Below the pieces are notes generated by a model. It did not search any database. It was not told the origin of the DNA and saw nothing but the letters and a program-made list of their open reading frames with translations. Source: Methylophilus aquaticus (GTDB lineage Bacteria > Pseudomonadota > Gammaproteobacteria > Burkholderiales > Methylophilaceae). Taken from it: a stretch of 64,000 bases of DNA. Location: assembly GCF_030769565.1 (NCBI RefSeq), contig NZ_JAVCAP010000015.1, positions 28,703 to 92,702 of the forward strand, written 5' to 3'. The number at the start of each line of letters is the position of its first letter. Position 1 is the stretch's first letter. Shown here one piece after another: positions 43,275-53,182 of this stretch. Made by a program: the position numbers and the translations under genes.

Positions 43275-43697
43275 ATGGCAGATACCGTTAATAAAACCTT
43301 CACGCCTTATCAGCCCGCCGCTGATGAGGAATACATGAACAAAAAGCAGCAAGCGCACTTCCGTAAAATACTCAATGACTGGAAGGCTGAACTCAGCCAT
43401 GACATAGACCGCACGGTACATACCATGCAGGACGAAGTCACCAGTTTTGCCGACCCTAATGATCGTGCAAGCCAAGAGTCCGACATGGCCCTGGAGTTAC
43501 GCAACCGTGACCGTGAACGTAAACTGATCAAAAAAATCGATGAGACATTACGCAACATCGACAGTGGTGAATATGGCTACTGCGAAGGTTGTGGCATTGA
43601 AATTGGCCTAAAACGTCTCGAAGCCAGGCCAACCGCAACGCTCTGCATTGACTGCAAAACCCTGGATGAAATGCGCGAAAAGCAGGTAGCCAAATAA
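43275..43697 (+). CDS. dksA: RNA polymerase-binding transcription factor DksA
   Basis: This 140-residue protein binds the secondary channel of RNA polymerase and acts with ppGpp on rRNA and biosynthetic promoters. The coiled-coil tip carries the acidic pair D60 and D63 in SFADPNDRASQ. The C-terminal zinc finger has C103, C106, C124 and C127 (GYCEGCGIE and LCIDCK). The protein is full length compared with E. coli DksA. It has its own promoter at 43165 and is not in an operon. A possible weak hairpin follows the stop codon. Confidence 0.95.
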   Translation: MADTVNKTFTPYQPAADEEYMNKKQQAHFRKILNDWKAELSHDIDRTVHTMQDEVTSFADPNDRASQESDMALELRNRDRERKLIKKIDETLRNIDSGEYGYCEGCGIEIGLKRLEARPTATLCIDCKTLDEMREKQVAK

Positions 43698-43716
43698 AGT
43701 GCTGTTAGTGGTCTTC

Positions 43717-43749
43717 AGCGCTGATTCCCCTTGAAGAGTAGTCAGCGCT
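43717..43749 (+). terminator. Possible hairpin after dksA
   Basis: AGCGCTGA (43717-43724) pairs perfectly with TCAGCGCT (43742-43749) across a 17-nt loop, followed by AAAATAAG and no T-run on the plus strand. An alternative pairing TCTTCA with TGAAGA is also possible. It may end the dksA transcript, but it is not a classic terminator. Confidence 0.3.
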
Positions 43750-44105
43750 AAAATAAGCTGCTCGGCAGTTCGCAGCCTTGCTTTAAGTGTTTTTACGTTG
43801 CGTAAATGACCGCTGCAAACAGATGATACTGTTGTTTGGTCAGTGTAACACCTTGCACCCCTTTTTATAGTAGCCAGATCAAGAGTAGAGAATTGCATTT
43901 TGCGATCTGCGTCGTTGCGCGCGAGCATCAAGATGCAGCAGTTATCCAAAACCAAATCCTCCCTCCTGCATTTTGATTAATCCAGGCACATGCAGTTTCG
44001 CCCATCTGAAATAAGCACACCTAGCATGGCATAACACAAGAAAACGCCTATATTTGGCAGCCTTAGCGGCTACCTCGCCAGCATAGCGCGTGCAGAAACG
44101 CACGC
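43750..44105. other. Non-coding gap between dksA and pnp
   Basis: About 350 nt without a supported gene. A weak minus-strand frame (43608-43955) overlaps the end of dksA and has no family features. No repeat, tRNA or clear promoter is seen. The GC content and codon-like patterning do not suggest a hidden gene, though a small RNA could be missed by eye. Confidence 0.5.
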
Positions 44106-44106
44106 G

Positions 44107-44132
44107 AAAAAGCCCGCTTACGCGGGCTTTTC
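44107..44132 (-). terminator. Intrinsic terminator of pnp
   Basis: On the minus strand, GAAAAGCCCGC pairs with GCGGGCTTTTC (loop GTAA) and a run of five T follows, 15 nt after the pnp stop. Confidence 0.85.
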
Positions 44133-44147
44133 AATCACAACTGGAAA

Positions 44148-46268
44148 TTACTCCACTGCTGGTGACTCTGGCTTCGCTGGTGCATCAATCAGGGCTTTCA
44201 TGCTCAGGCGCACTTTACCTTTGTCATCGATCTCAACCACTTTAACCTTCACAACATCACCCTCTTTAAGGTAGTCGCTGACCGCTTTCACACGCTCATG
44301 CGCAATTTGCGAAATGTGTACCAAGCCATCCTTACCTGGCAGCAAAGTAACCACCGCGCCAAAGTCAAGAATCTTGACCACTGGCCCCTCGTAGACCTGA
44401 CCAATTTCCACATCCGCTGTAATCGCGGCAATACGACGCTGTGCTTCTGCGCCTTCCTCAGCGCTGGTACAGGCGATTTTCACCGTACCGTCATCTTCAA
44501 TATCAATGCTGGTATTGGTTTCTTTGGTCAATGCCTGAATTACCGCACCGCCTTTACCAATCACATCACGGATTTTGTCCGGGTTGATTTTCATGCTGAT
44601 AATACGCGGCGCAAACTGCGACATTTCAGTATTCACGCCAGACACGGCACTCTTCATCAGACCCAAAATATGTGCGCGACCTTCTTTGGCTTGTGCCAGC
44701 GCAACCTGCATGATCTGCGCAGTAATACCGGTAATTTTGATGTCCATCTGCAAGGCAGTCACGCCTTTATCGGTACCAGCCACTTTAAAGTCCATATCGC
44801 CGAGATGATCTTCATCACCCAGAATGTCGGTCAATACAGCCACACGGTTACCTTCTTTAATCAGGCCCATGGCCACGCCTGCAACGTGTGCAGTCAATGG
44901 CACACCTGCATCCAGCAGTGACAAGCAGCCACCACATACTGAGGCCATTGAACTGGAACCATTAGATTCCGTAATTTCAGACACTACACGCATGGTGTAA
45001 TCAAAATCTTCCTTGGCTGGCAGCACGGCTTTTAATGCACGTTTGGCCAGATTGCCATGACCGATTTCACGGCGTTTTGGCGTACCTACACGCCCTGTTT
45101 CACCGGTCGCATAGGGAGGCATGTTGTAGTGCAACATAAAGCGGTCTGTGTATTCACCACCCAGTGCATCAATGATTTGCTCGTCACGGCCAGTGCCTAA
45201 AGTAGCAACGACCAACGCCTGGGTTTCACCGCGGGTAAACAAGGCAGAACCATGGGTACGTGGCAACACGCCTGTCCGCATGGTGATTGGACGCACGGTG
45301 CGTGTATCACGCCCATCAATGCGCGGTTCGCCATTCAAAATTTGACTACGTACGGTTTTGGCTTCCAGTTTGAAGAACTCATCCTTGATGGCGTTAGCCT
45401 CCAGCGTCGAAGTTTCTTCTGTAATCAATGCAGACATGACACGTGATTTAATCTCATCCAGCTTGCTGGAACGCTCGCCTTTGGATTTGATTTTAAACGC
45501 TTCATTCAGGTCATTTGCAGCCAGCTGTGTCACTTTTTCAACCAATGCAGCATCGGTTTCTGGCGGCGTCCACTCCCAAGCTTCTTTACCGGCTTCGGCA
45601 GCCATCTCGTTGATAGCTTTAATGACTGCTTGCATTTGCTCATGACCGAACACCACAGCGCCCAGCATGACCTCTTCAGACAGCTCTTTGGCTTCAGACT
45701 CCACCATCATCACAGCTGATTCAGTTGCACCGACCACCAGGTCAAGTGCGGATTCTTTCAACTGTGATGCCGTTGGGTTCAACACATACTCACCATTGAT
45801 ATAGCCGACACGTGCCGCACCCAATGGACCGTAGAAAGGAATGCCTGACAAAGCCAGCGCGGCTGAAGCACCAATCACTGCCGGAATATCAGAGTCAATT
45901 TCAGGATCCAGAGACAAAACGGTGGCAACCACTTGCACTTCGTTATAAAAAGCATCCGGAAACAGAGGGCGCAAAGGACGGTCAATCAAACGTGCAGTCA
46001 ATGTTTCTTTTTCTGAAGGACGGCCTTCACGCTTGAAGAACCCCCCTGGAATACGGCCAGCCGCATAAGTCTTCTCTTGATAATCAACAGTTAACGGGAA
46101 GAAATCCTGACCTTGTTTAACCTCACGCTTTGCAGTGACTGCTACCAACACTACGGTATCGCCGTAGCTGACCATCACGGCCGCATCAGCCTGGCGTCCA
46201 ACTTCACCTATTTCCAATATAAGGGTGTGCGCACCAAACGGGATGCTTTTTTTTGTAATTTCAAACAT
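44148..46268 (-). CDS. pnp: Polynucleotide phosphorylase
   Basis: This 706-residue exoribonuclease degrades RNA 3'-5' using phosphate and is part of the degradosome. It has two RNase PH-like halves ([12 protein letters not shown] and [14 protein letters not shown] in the first, [17 protein letters not shown] in the second). These are followed by the KH domain ([21 protein letters not shown]) and the S1 domain near the end ([21 protein letters not shown]). It is the second gene after rpsO on the same strand, the classic order, with the rpsO terminator in between. Autoregulation through the pnp leader is known in E. coli and may exist here. Confidence 0.95.
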   Translation of the reverse strand: MFEITKKSIPFGAHTLILEIGEVGRQADAAVMVSYGDTVVLVAVTAKREVKQGQDFFPLTVDYQEKTYAAGRIPGGFFKREGRPSEKETLTARLIDRPLRPLFPDAFYNEVQVVATVLSLDPEIDSDIPAVIGASAALALSGIPFYGPLGAARVGYINGEYVLNPTASQLKESALDLVVGATESAVMMVESEAKELSEEVMLGAVVFGHEQMQAVIKAINEMAAEAGKEAWEWTPPETDAALVEKVTQLAANDLNEAFKIKSKGERSSKLDEIKSRVMSALITEETSTLEANAIKDEFFKLEAKTVRSQILNGEPRIDGRDTRTVRPITMRTGVLPRTHGSALFTRGETQALVVATLGTGRDEQIIDALGGEYTDRFMLHYNMPPYATGETGRVGTPKRREIGHGNLAKRALKAVLPAKEDFDYTMRVVSEITESNGSSSMASVCGGCLSLLDAGVPLTAHVAGVAMGLIKEGNRVAVLTDILGDEDHLGDMDFKVAGTDKGVTALQMDIKITGITAQIMQVALAQAKEGRAHILGLMKSAVSGVNTEMSQFAPRIISMKINPDKIRDVIGKGGAVIQALTKETNTSIDIEDDGTVKIACTSAEEGAEAQRRIAAITADVEIGQVYEGPVVKILDFGAVVTLLPGKDGLVHISQIAHERVKAVSDYLKEGDVVKVKVVEIDDKGKVRLSMKALIDAPAKPESPAVE

Positions 46269-46432
46269 GTATTTTCCTTTTCTCTACCAAGGCTATTCAC
46301 TACCCAATAGCCAGTCTCAATTATGATTGTGGTGACTTCCATCAACACGCTGTGCGGGTTTCCAACACAACGCACTCACAGAAGCCACCGCGTACACTCC
46401 AATTGCCTGTGACAACGCCTGGAGTTTAAAGC

Positions 46433-46468
46433 AAAAAAGCCGAGGCAATCACCATGCCGTCGGCTTTT
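46433..46468 (-). terminator. Terminator between rpsO and pnp
   Basis: On the minus strand the stem AGCCGA (bulge) GGCA pairs with TGCC TCGGCT and is followed by TTTTTT. It would end most rpsO transcripts while letting some read into pnp. Confidence 0.75.
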
Positions 46469-46512
46469 ATCATTGTTAAAAGTGTGTCAGTCGCTGAAGC
46501 ACTTTTAACCAA

Positions 46513-46782
46513 TTATTTACGCAATCCCAGACGCTCAATCAATGTTTGGTAACGGCTAACATCTTTACGCTTGAGGTAATCCAGCAGGCTACGACGTTGA
46601 CTCACCAATGCAAGCAAACCACGACGTGAGTGGTTGTCTTTTTTGTTTGATTTGAAGTGTTCTGTCAGGTATGTAATACGGTTTGTCAGCAAAGCAACCT
46701 GCACTTCAGGGCTTGCTGTGTCATTGGCGCTGCGTTGAAACTCTTTAATGATTTTTGCGCTTTGTTCTGCGGTAACAGCCAT
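46513..46782 (-). CDS. rpsO: 30S ribosomal protein S15
   Basis: This 89-residue primary 16S rRNA-binding protein shows the family segments [21 protein letters not shown] and [21 protein letters not shown]. The length is exact for S15. It is preceded by a strong promoter at 46873-46900 and followed by pnp, as in most Proteobacteria. Confidence 0.97.
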   Translation of the reverse strand: MAVTAEQSAKIIKEFQRSANDTASPEVQVALLTNRITYLTEHFKSNKKDNHSRRGLLALVSQRRSLLDYLKRKDVSRYQTLIERLGLRK

Positions 46783-46872
46783 CTTTATCTATCCTTTAGT
46801 TAGCGTCAATGCCGTGCAGCCAAACAACCTATTTACTTGACCGCTGCGACATTCAATTTACTTGAACCAAGC

Positions 46873-46900
46873 ATTATAGAGATAAAGCGATTGCTTGCAA
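46873..46900 (-). promoter_or_regulatory. Promoter of rpsO
   Basis: On the minus strand, -35 TTGCAA (46895-46900) and a perfect -10 TATAAT (46873-46878) are 16 nt apart, about 90 nt before the rpsO start. That leaves room for the S15 autoregulatory leader known in other bacteria. Confidence 0.75.
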
Positions 46901-46966
46901 AGCGATTTTTATCCATAACCATCTGTTTTTCTTGATTTTTATCTTCCATACATCAAAAATCACACG

Positions 46967-47872
46967 CTATGCCACGCGCATAAAGTCACGATAAAAAGCC
47001 TTGTCTGCAGGCACTGCACCACGCTCACTGCAGATTGCCGCAGAAAAATCAGCTGCCTGCGCCAACACCTCTGACCGAGCAGCCCCCGCCAGCAACCCTC
47101 GCATGACAATCGCACTGTAGGCATCTCCAGCACCCACACTGTCCACAAATGGCCGTCGCAGCCTAGCGACAGGTGCATGCAGTACCAGACCGGCGTTGTT
47201 GACCCAAAAACTGCCCGCCTCCCCGCAGGTTACAAATACTTCATTGAGTTTAAATGCATCGATGAGTTGACGCGCAGCGACTTCCAGATCCTCGCTCCCG
47301 ACCAGCCCGGCCAAATTGCACACAATCGGTAATTCTTCGTGATTAATTTTTAATACATCTGCCGCCTGTAAAGCCATCAGCACGCTGGCATGGCTATACC
47401 ATGGCGCACGCAGATTGATATCACAGAACACAGGACAATCCAGTTGCCGCAGCCAGGAGGCAACCACCTGCTGCATCGGCGCATGCCGCATCACCAGCGA
47501 CCCAATGTAAGCCAGGTCGGCATGAAACCGCTGCAATACCGGCCGTATTGCCGACAGCGACAAGGCGTCATAAGCTTGCGCATCGAGAATTTCAAAGCGA
47601 TGCCCACCCTGCTCAAAATGCACCACCACCTGCCCGGTGGGTAAGTCCGGTATTGTTTGCACACCGCGTGTTGACAGGCCCCAAGCTCGCATTTCGTGCA
47701 AGATGCGCTCGCCCAATACATCCTCACCCACTGCACTCAGCAGCTGCACCCCCACCCCCAGGGCATGACAATGCCTGGCAACATTATAAGGCGCCCCACC
47801 TATGATAGTTTGCTCGGGAAACACATCGCCGAGCACCTCACCCAAAATCATTACTGATGCATCCATCACCAT
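46967..47872 (-). CDS. PfkB-family sugar kinase
   Basis: This 301-residue ribokinase-fold enzyme has the N-terminal Gly motif IIGGAPYNVARHCHALG, and the C-terminal signature VDSVGAGDAYSAIVMRG contains the catalytic Asp. The middle includes CDINLRAPWYS and VLKINHEELP. The first residues (ASVMILGEVLGDVFPEQTI) and the A-P-Y-N motif are typical of fructokinase-like members, but the true substrate is unknown. It lies 66 nt upstream of the rpsO promoter on the same strand. It diverges from the tRNA-Phe gene with 199 nt between. Confidence 0.82.
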   Translation of the reverse strand: MVMDASVMILGEVLGDVFPEQTIIGGAPYNVARHCHALGVGVQLLSAVGEDVLGERILHEMRAWGLSTRGVQTIPDLPTGQVVVHFEQGGHRFEILDAQAYDALSLSAIRPVLQRFHADLAYIGSLVMRHAPMQQVVASWLRQLDCPVFCDINLRAPWYSHASVLMALQAADVLKINHEELPIVCNLAGLVGSEDLEVAARQLIDAFKLNEVFVTCGEAGSFWVNNAGLVLHAPVARLRRPFVDSVGAGDAYSAIVMRGLLAGAARSEVLAQAADFSAAICSERGAVPADKAFYRDFMRVA

Positions 47873-48004
47873 CCTCCTGCATGAATCTTCGACCTGACAC
47901 TACTAGCAGCCAGCACACCGCCCACATTTGAAGCCACCGCAGCCACTCCAAGCACCCTTCGGACCGCACCGGAGTCAGCATATCAGGATTTTTTTTATCT
48001 TTTG

Positions 48005-48033
48005 TGTGCATTCCAGAATAACTTTGCTATAAT
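48005..48033 (+). promoter_or_regulatory. Promoter of tRNA-Phe
   Basis: A perfect -10 TATAAT (48028-48033) is followed by a GCGCG discriminator typical of stable RNA promoters. The -35 (TGTGCA, 48005-48010) is weak. tRNA-Phe starts 39 nt after the -10. Confidence 0.65.
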
Positions 48034-48071
48034 GCGCGTCTTGCAATTCGGCACTGGCCTGAATTGTAGTC

Positions 48072-48147
48072 GGCCAGATAGCTCAGTCGGTAGAGCAGAG
48101 GATTGAAAATCCTCGTGTCGGCAGTTCGATTCTGCCTCTGGCCACCA
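48072..48147 (+). tRNA. tRNA-Phe(GAA)
   Basis: Acceptor GGCCAGA pairs with TCTGGCC, the anticodon is GAA in ATTGAAAAT, the T-arm has AGTTCGATTCT, the discriminator is A and CCA is encoded (48145-48147). The 76-nt cloverleaf is complete. Confidence 0.97.
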
Positions 48148-48184
48148 TCTTTTTTCTGCGTACTTCATTTCCTGGGTTCTGTTA

Positions 48185-48502
48185 ATGTCTCTAAAACACT
48201 TGACACCGGATGATCTGCTCCCCCTGCTCAACGATCAAGACGTCATGCTGATCGACATCCGAAACGACCATGAACTTGTATCCGGCATTTTACCCGGCGC
48301 AATGCATCTGCCCTTAGGCAATCTTGCCGCATCCCTGGACCAGCTTCCACAAGATAAAAAACTGGTATTTTACTGCCGAAGTGGTGTACGCTCGATTTCA
48401 GCAGGTGAATTCGCCCTTTCGCAAGGACGGCAGGATGTTTCCCATCTGGCGGGCGGCATTCTGGCATGGGCCAATGCCGGACACTCCATCATCGCAGCCT
48501 AG
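48185..48502 (+). CDS. Rhodanese-like sulfurtransferase
   Basis: This 105-residue single-domain rhodanese has the active-site loop CRSGVRS with catalytic C64, and the usual LIDIRNDHELVSGILPGAMHLPL start. It probably moves sulfane sulfur to a carrier protein. The next gene encodes a TusA-type carrier, so the two may form a relay. It begins 38 nt after tRNA-Phe and may be read from the same transcript. Substrate and pathway are not set by the sequence. Confidence 0.88.
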   Translation: MSLKHLTPDDLLPLLNDQDVMLIDIRNDHELVSGILPGAMHLPLGNLAASLDQLPQDKKLVFYCRSGVRSISAGEFALSQGRQDVSHLAGGILAWANAGHSIIAA

Positions 48503-48540
48503 CAAGCTTTTAAAACATCGTATTTGCAGGAATCGCCGAC

Positions 48541-48774
48541 ATGAATATAGATAAAGAGCTGGATGCGCGCAACTTGAACTGCCCACTACCGATATTGCGC
48601 TGTAAAAAAGCACTCAACGAGCTCAATAGCGAACAAATCCTGAAAATCATGGCAACCGACCCTGGCTCGAAAAAAGATTTTGATGCCTTTTGCAGACAAA
48701 CCGGGCATACGCTACTTGAAATGCAGGAAACAGAGGGCGTCTTTACCTTCTGGATTCGCAAACGCAGCGCCTAG
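48541..48774 (+). CDS. tusA: TusA-family sulfur carrier protein
   Basis: This 77-residue protein has the invariant CPxP motif (C14 in LNCPLPILRCKKALNEL) and the SirA/TusA fold. TusA carries sulfur from a cysteine desulfurase or rhodanese to thiolated tRNA and other targets. It follows the rhodanese gene by 38 nt and ends at a strong bidirectional terminator. Confidence 0.9.
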   Translation: MNIDKELDARNLNCPLPILRCKKALNELNSEQILKIMATDPGSKKDFDAFCRQTGHTLLEMQETEGVFTFWIRKRSA

Positions 48775-48802
48775 CTACATGATTAGCCGATGAACACCAC
48801 AG

Positions 48803-48834
48803 AAAACAAAGCCCGCAAATGCGGGCTTTGTTTT
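48803..48834. terminator. Bidirectional terminator between tusA and the propeller lipoprotein
   Basis: The 14-bp stem AAAACAAAGCCCGC/GCGGGCTTTGTTTT with loop AAAT is followed by T on the plus strand and preceded by A. It can stop both tusA (+) and the lipoprotein gene (-). Confidence 0.85.
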
Positions 48835-48848
48835 AGCGCCCAGAATAC

Positions 48849-49970
48849 TTACCTGGCATTTTCCAGACTGCCCATGGCTTTCGGGAAAGTCACCACACCC
48901 CAAGGCATGTTTTTCACCTCGATTTGCTTGGTCACCTCCAGCTTGTCTGCATCAATCACAAACACGGCATCTGATTTGCCGCATGCCAGCAAAATTTGCT
49001 TATTGTCAGGGGTAAAGCTGAAATGCCAGCAACGATTCCCCGTAGACACCTCTTTCACCTTATCAAAAGATATGGCATCAAATACTTGCAATAGTTTAGC
49101 TTTATTTGTCGCGACAAAAATTTTGTCACCTTGCGCATTGAAAGCAATGCCATAAGGGGTTTCAGCGGTATCCACTGTACGCAACACATTGAAATCCTTA
49201 TCCATCACCAAAAACTTGTTACCGTATTCGAGGGTGGCAAGATAAGTCTTCCCATCTGGAGACACTTTAATCCCGCGCGGCCTGTCGCCATACTCATGCG
49301 TCGAAATTGTTTTCACCAGCGCACCGGTCTCAATATCATGTACGGTTACCGTATTATCCGCTTCGTTAGTGATGACCAGTTGCTTGCCGTCTTTTGAAAA
49401 CTCAATGCCTTCAGTTTCGGGTCCACCGGTAATTTCGCGCACCTTTTCACCTTTGGCTAAATCCACCACTGCAATTTTGGCCGGGATTTTTTCATCGTCA
49501 TCATCATCGTCTTCCTCATGACTCTCGCCTGGCTTGGGTGGCGGACCACCTTTTGAGCTGGGTTCGGACGACACAAAGGCAAAATTCCCACTGACACGCA
49601 CAAATTCGGGATTCTTACCTACATTGATTTGCTGAATCACTTCACCTGTTGCGGTATCGATGACTGAAATACTTTCGTTTTCCTTGGTGGCCACAATCAA
49701 TTTTTTTCCGTCGTCGGTGACAGCCAATCCACGGGGACCCTCAGCCTTAACGTCGAACTGCTTGGTCACTTCCATCGTTGCCAAATCAATCACATTGACA
49801 CCCGCATCCTGGGTGGAGACATAAGCAAGCCCGCTGGCAACCGCTGTTTCCGCAGGGGCAGCCACATCCACTGCGGCTTCTTCATTTTTTTGGCAAGCGG
49901 ATAAGCCTGCCAGCATAACCATCCATAAAACACTTGTGCGCGTTTGACGCGCCAACGTTGAATTCAACAT
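48849..49970 (-). CDS. YVTN-type beta-propeller lipoprotein
   Basis: This 373-residue protein has a lipobox (LAGLSAC, lipidated C26) and then six or seven beta-propeller blades of YncE/YVTN type (e.g. GLAVTDDGKKLIVATKENES, EGIEFSKDGKQLVITNEADN, PYGIAFNAQGDKIFVATN). A blade is interrupted by an acidic insert GESHEEDDDDDDEK, which could bind metal. Such lipoproteins occur near PQQ-dependent methanol metabolism and in electron-transport contexts, but I see no such genes here. It is monocistronic with its own upstream region and a shared terminator. Confidence 0.82.
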   Translation of the reverse strand: MLNSTLARQTRTSVLWMVMLAGLSACQKNEEAAVDVAAPAETAVASGLAYVSTQDAGVNVIDLATMEVTKQFDVKAEGPRGLAVTDDGKKLIVATKENESISVIDTATGEVIQQINVGKNPEFVRVSGNFAFVSSEPSSKGGPPPKPGESHEEDDDDDDEKIPAKIAVVDLAKGEKVREITGGPETEGIEFSKDGKQLVITNEADNTVTVHDIETGALVKTISTHEYGDRPRGIKVSPDGKTYLATLEYGNKFLVMDKDFNVLRTVDTAETPYGIAFNAQGDKIFVATNKAKLLQVFDAISFDKVKEVSTGNRCWHFSFTPDNKQILLACGKSDAVFVIDADKLEVTKQIEVKNMPWGVVTFPKAMGSLENAR

Positions 49971-50120
49971 GCATAATCTCCGTGATCTTTTTTAATAATT
50001 GAATAGTAACACCAGCAAAAATCGTACTAGACAGCGTAGTCCAAATTGTTGAGTAAAATCAATGCGTAAAATCATGCGCAAGCACACAACGGCTGCAATC
50101 AACCACCAACATGGCTGCAA

Positions 50121-51632
50121 TCAACCCAAAAACAATCGATAAGCCGGGTTCTGGCTTTCATCCCAGAACGGGTAACCCAATTGTTTAAGAAAGCGCTCAA
50201 ACGCGGTTTTATCTTCGGGCGGCACTTGCATACCTACCAGCACGCGGCCAAAATCCGCGCCATGATTGCGGTAATGAAACAAACTGATGTTCCAATTGTG
50301 ACCCATGGATTCTAAAAAGTTCATCAGGGCACCCGGTTTTTCCGGAAACTCAAATCGATAGACCACTTCATTTTGCGCCTGCGGGGCATGGCCGCCCACC
50401 AGATGGCGCAGATGCAGCTTGGCCATTTCATTGTCACTCAGATCAATGGTGGGCAACCCTTCAGCCCCCAGTGTTTTCACAATGGTGGCAGCCTCCGCGG
50501 GACTCTGTACAGCCACCCCGACAAAAATATGCGCCTGCTTGTGATCAGCAAAGCGATAATTGAACTCGGTGATATTGCGATTACCCAGCAAGCGACAAAA
50601 CGCTTTAAATGCACCCGGGGTTTCCGGAATGGTCACCGCAAAGACGGCTTCCCGATGCTCGCCCAATTCAGCACGCTCAGCAATAAACCGCAAGCGGTCA
50701 AAATTCATGTTGGCGCCAGAAGCGACTGCCACCATGGTCTTGCCTTGCAGGCCGTGCTGCGTCACGTAGGCTTTCAAACCAGCAACTGCGAGCGCGCCAG
50801 CGGGCTCTAAAATACTGCGGGTGTCTTCAAATACATCTTTGATCGCCGCACAAATGGCATCGTTATCGACCACCAGCATTTCATCAACATACTGCTGCAC
50901 CAGCGCAAAGGTGTGCTCGCCCACTTGTTTGACGGCCGCGCCATCTGCAAACAGCCCCACTTGCTCTAACATCACGCGCTCCCCTTTTCTGAGAGAGTCT
51001 GTCATAGCCTCGGCATCCTTGGCCTCTACGCCAATCACTTTAATCTCGGGCCGCACCGCCTTGATATAAGCAGCAATACCAGCCAGCAAACCACCGCCAC
51101 CCACGCAACAAAACACGGCCTCGATGGGTCCGGGGTGGTCTTGCAAAACTTCCATAGCAATGGTGCCTTGCCCGGCAATCACATCCGGGTCATCGTAAGG
51201 ATGAACAAAGGTCAAGCCCTCACTGCGCTCCAACTTCAACGCATGCAGGTAAGCATCGGAATAACTATCCCCAAACAATACGACCTCTGCACCGCGCGCC
51301 TTGACCGCATTTACTTTAATCGCCGGCGTAGTAGTCGGCATTACAATCACTGCCCGGCAACCCATTTTCTGTGCACTGAGCGCAACCCCTTGGGCATGAT
51401 TGCCCGCACTGGCACAGATCACACCACGTTGCAAAGCCTCTTGAGGCAAATGGGCCATTTTGTTGTATGCCCCACGCAGCTTGAATGAAAATACAGGTTG
51501 CATATCCTCGCGCTTGAGCAATACCTGATTGCCAAGTCGCGCAGAAAGATTGGGCATCACGTCCAATGACGTATGTTTGGCCACAGCATAGACTTTGGAA
51601 TGCTCGATTTTTTCGCGATAGTTGATGGTCAT
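50121..51632 (-). CDS. ilvA: Threonine ammonia-lyase (biosynthetic)
   Basis: This 503-residue PLP enzyme makes 2-oxobutanoate for isoleucine synthesis. The PLP lysine is K51 in SFKLRGAYNKM, the phosphate-binding loop is VGGGGLLAGIA, and the C-terminal third holds two ACT-like regulatory domains (RLLGNRNITEFNYRF and FLESMGHNWNISLFHYRNHG), so isoleucine should inhibit it. Length fits the long biosynthetic type. The gene faces rpiA divergently with 89 nt between them. Confidence 0.93.
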   Translation of the reverse strand: MTINYREKIEHSKVYAVAKHTSLDVMPNLSARLGNQVLLKREDMQPVFSFKLRGAYNKMAHLPQEALQRGVICASAGNHAQGVALSAQKMGCRAVIVMPTTTPAIKVNAVKARGAEVVLFGDSYSDAYLHALKLERSEGLTFVHPYDDPDVIAGQGTIAMEVLQDHPGPIEAVFCCVGGGGLLAGIAAYIKAVRPEIKVIGVEAKDAEAMTDSLRKGERVMLEQVGLFADGAAVKQVGEHTFALVQQYVDEMLVVDNDAICAAIKDVFEDTRSILEPAGALAVAGLKAYVTQHGLQGKTMVAVASGANMNFDRLRFIAERAELGEHREAVFAVTIPETPGAFKAFCRLLGNRNITEFNYRFADHKQAHIFVGVAVQSPAEAATIVKTLGAEGLPTIDLSDNEMAKLHLRHLVGGHAPQAQNEVVYRFEFPEKPGALMNFLESMGHNWNISLFHYRNHGADFGRVLVGMQVPPEDKTAFERFLKQLGYPFWDESQNPAYRLFLG

Positions 51633-51721
51633 GAAAAGCTTTATGGTTTTAAAACCGCGATGTTGCGGTGTATGATAGAGAATTGTTTGTATTATAAAGA
51701 ATTAATCAAGGATTTAAGCAC

Positions 51722-52390
51722 ATGGCAATGGATAAAGCACAACAAGATGCACTGAAACTACAAGTCGCACAAGCAGCAATTACTTATGTTAAAGAGGGCA
51801 TTATCGGCGTTGGTACCGGCTCTACCGCAAACTTTTTTATTGATGAACTGGCCAAAGTGAAACACAAAATTAACGGTGCCGTTGCCAGTTCAGAAGCTAC
51901 AGCACAGCGTTTGCGCAACCATGGCATTGAAGTATTTGACTTGAACAGCGTAGACAGCCTGGATATTTATGTCGATGGCGCGGATGAAATTACCGAACAT
52001 ATGCACATGCTTAAAGGCGGTGGCGGCGCGTTAACCCGTGAAAAAATCGTGGCGGCGGTTGCCAAGTCGTTTATCTGCATCTGTGACGAAAGTAAGTTTG
52101 TTCCAGTGCTGGGCAAATTCCCGCTGCCGGTAGAAGTGTTGCCAATGGCACGCAGCCATGTCGCGCGTGAGCTGGTCAAACTTGGGGGACAGCCCCAACT
52201 GCGTGACTTTACAACAGACAATGGCAACCTGATTCTGGATGTGCATGGTTTGACTATCAGCGATCCGGTGGCGATGGAAGCCAAAATCAACCAGATTGTC
52301 GGCGTAGTGACCAACGGGCTGTTTGCAGCGCGTCCGGCCAATGTGTTACTACTGGCAACACCAGAGGGTGTAAAAACCCTTAAAAAATAA
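51722..52390 (+). CDS. rpiA: Ribose-5-phosphate isomerase A
   Basis: This 222-residue enzyme interconverts ribose 5-phosphate and ribulose 5-phosphate. It has the phosphate-binding [15 protein letters not shown], the [26 protein letters not shown] stretch (catalytic Asp and Lys) and the C-terminal [14 protein letters not shown]. In a ribulose monophosphate-cycle methylotroph this enzyme also helps regenerate the formaldehyde acceptor; that is inference. AAGGATTT lies upstream of the ATG. phoU follows 72 nt downstream. Confidence 0.95.
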   Translation: MAMDKAQQDALKLQVAQAAITYVKEGIIGVGTGSTANFFIDELAKVKHKINGAVASSEATAQRLRNHGIEVFDLNSVDSLDIYVDGADEITEHMHMLKGGGGALTREKIVAAVAKSFICICDESKFVPVLGKFPLPVEVLPMARSHVARELVKLGGQPQLRDFTTDNGNLILDVHGLTISDPVAMEAKINQIVGVVTNGLFAARPANVLLLATPEGVKTLKK

Positions 52391-52462
52391 TTGCCCAACC
52401 ATCATCTGGTTGTCACATTGGGCTGCTAGCCTTGTCCGGCACAATATTTAGGAAAATTTGTC

Positions 52463-53167
52463 ATGCAATTTGAACACACCTCTAAACAATATGATGTTGA
52501 GCTGGAATCCGTTCGCGCCAAAGTGTTGGAAATGGGCGGCCTGGTTGAGCAGCAAATTGTTAACGCTCTGGAAGCACTGACCAGTGCCGATGTGAATTTG
52601 GCCAAAGACGTCATGGAACGTGACACTCGGGTAAATGCGCTTGAGGTGCAGGTAGATGAAGATTGCAGTCATATCATTGCACGTCGCCAGCCAGCAGCCC
52701 GTGATTTGCGCATGATTATGATGATGGTGAAAACCATTACCGATCTGGAGCGAATTGGTGATGAGGCAACAAAAATTGCACGTACTGCACAACGCATTTA
52801 CGAGCAAGACCGCATGTACAAACCGCGCTTTAATGAAATCAAAACCATGGTAGGGATTGTCCGTGAAATGCTGCGCACATCGCTGGATTCATTTGCGCGT
52901 CTTGATGTGAGCCAGACGTTGGAAGTGGCTAAACAAGACGAGCAAGTGGATGAGCAGTTTCGTGCAGCCATGCGCCAATTGATCACATTCATGCTCGAAG
53001 ATCCACGCACAATCTCTATGTCACTGGAGGTGTTATTTGTGGCCAAGGCCGTTGAACGGATTGGTGATCATGCCAAGAATATTTCAGAATATGTAGTCTA
53101 CATGGTCAAAGGCAAAGATATTCGCCATACCAGCCTGCAAGACATTGCACGCGAAACACAGTCGTGA
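52463..53167 (+). CDS. phoU: Phosphate transport regulator PhoU
   Basis: This 234-residue all-helical protein has two PhoU three-helix repeats, each with the metal-binding signature (ERDTRVNALEVQVDEDC and VVYMVKGKDIRH around DLERIGDEATKIA and AVERIGDHAKNIS). It inhibits PhoR-PhoB signalling when phosphate is plentiful. The usual pst transporter genes are not adjacent, so the gene is detached from its normal operon. A strong terminator follows at 53183. Confidence 0.93.
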   Translation: MQFEHTSKQYDVELESVRAKVLEMGGLVEQQIVNALEALTSADVNLAKDVMERDTRVNALEVQVDEDCSHIIARRQPAARDLRMIMMMVKTITDLERIGDEATKIARTAQRIYEQDRMYKPRFNEIKTMVGIVREMLRTSLDSFARLDVSQTLEVAKQDEQVDEQFRAAMRQLITFMLEDPRTISMSLEVLFVAKAVERIGDHAKNISEYVVYMVKGKDIRHTSLQDIARETQS

Positions 53168-53182
53168 AGCACTCTGCAAAAC

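Noticed and set aside
43608..43955. 115-codon minus-strand frame after dksA
   Set aside because: It overlaps the dksA 3' end in antisense and has no domain, so it was not called as a gene.
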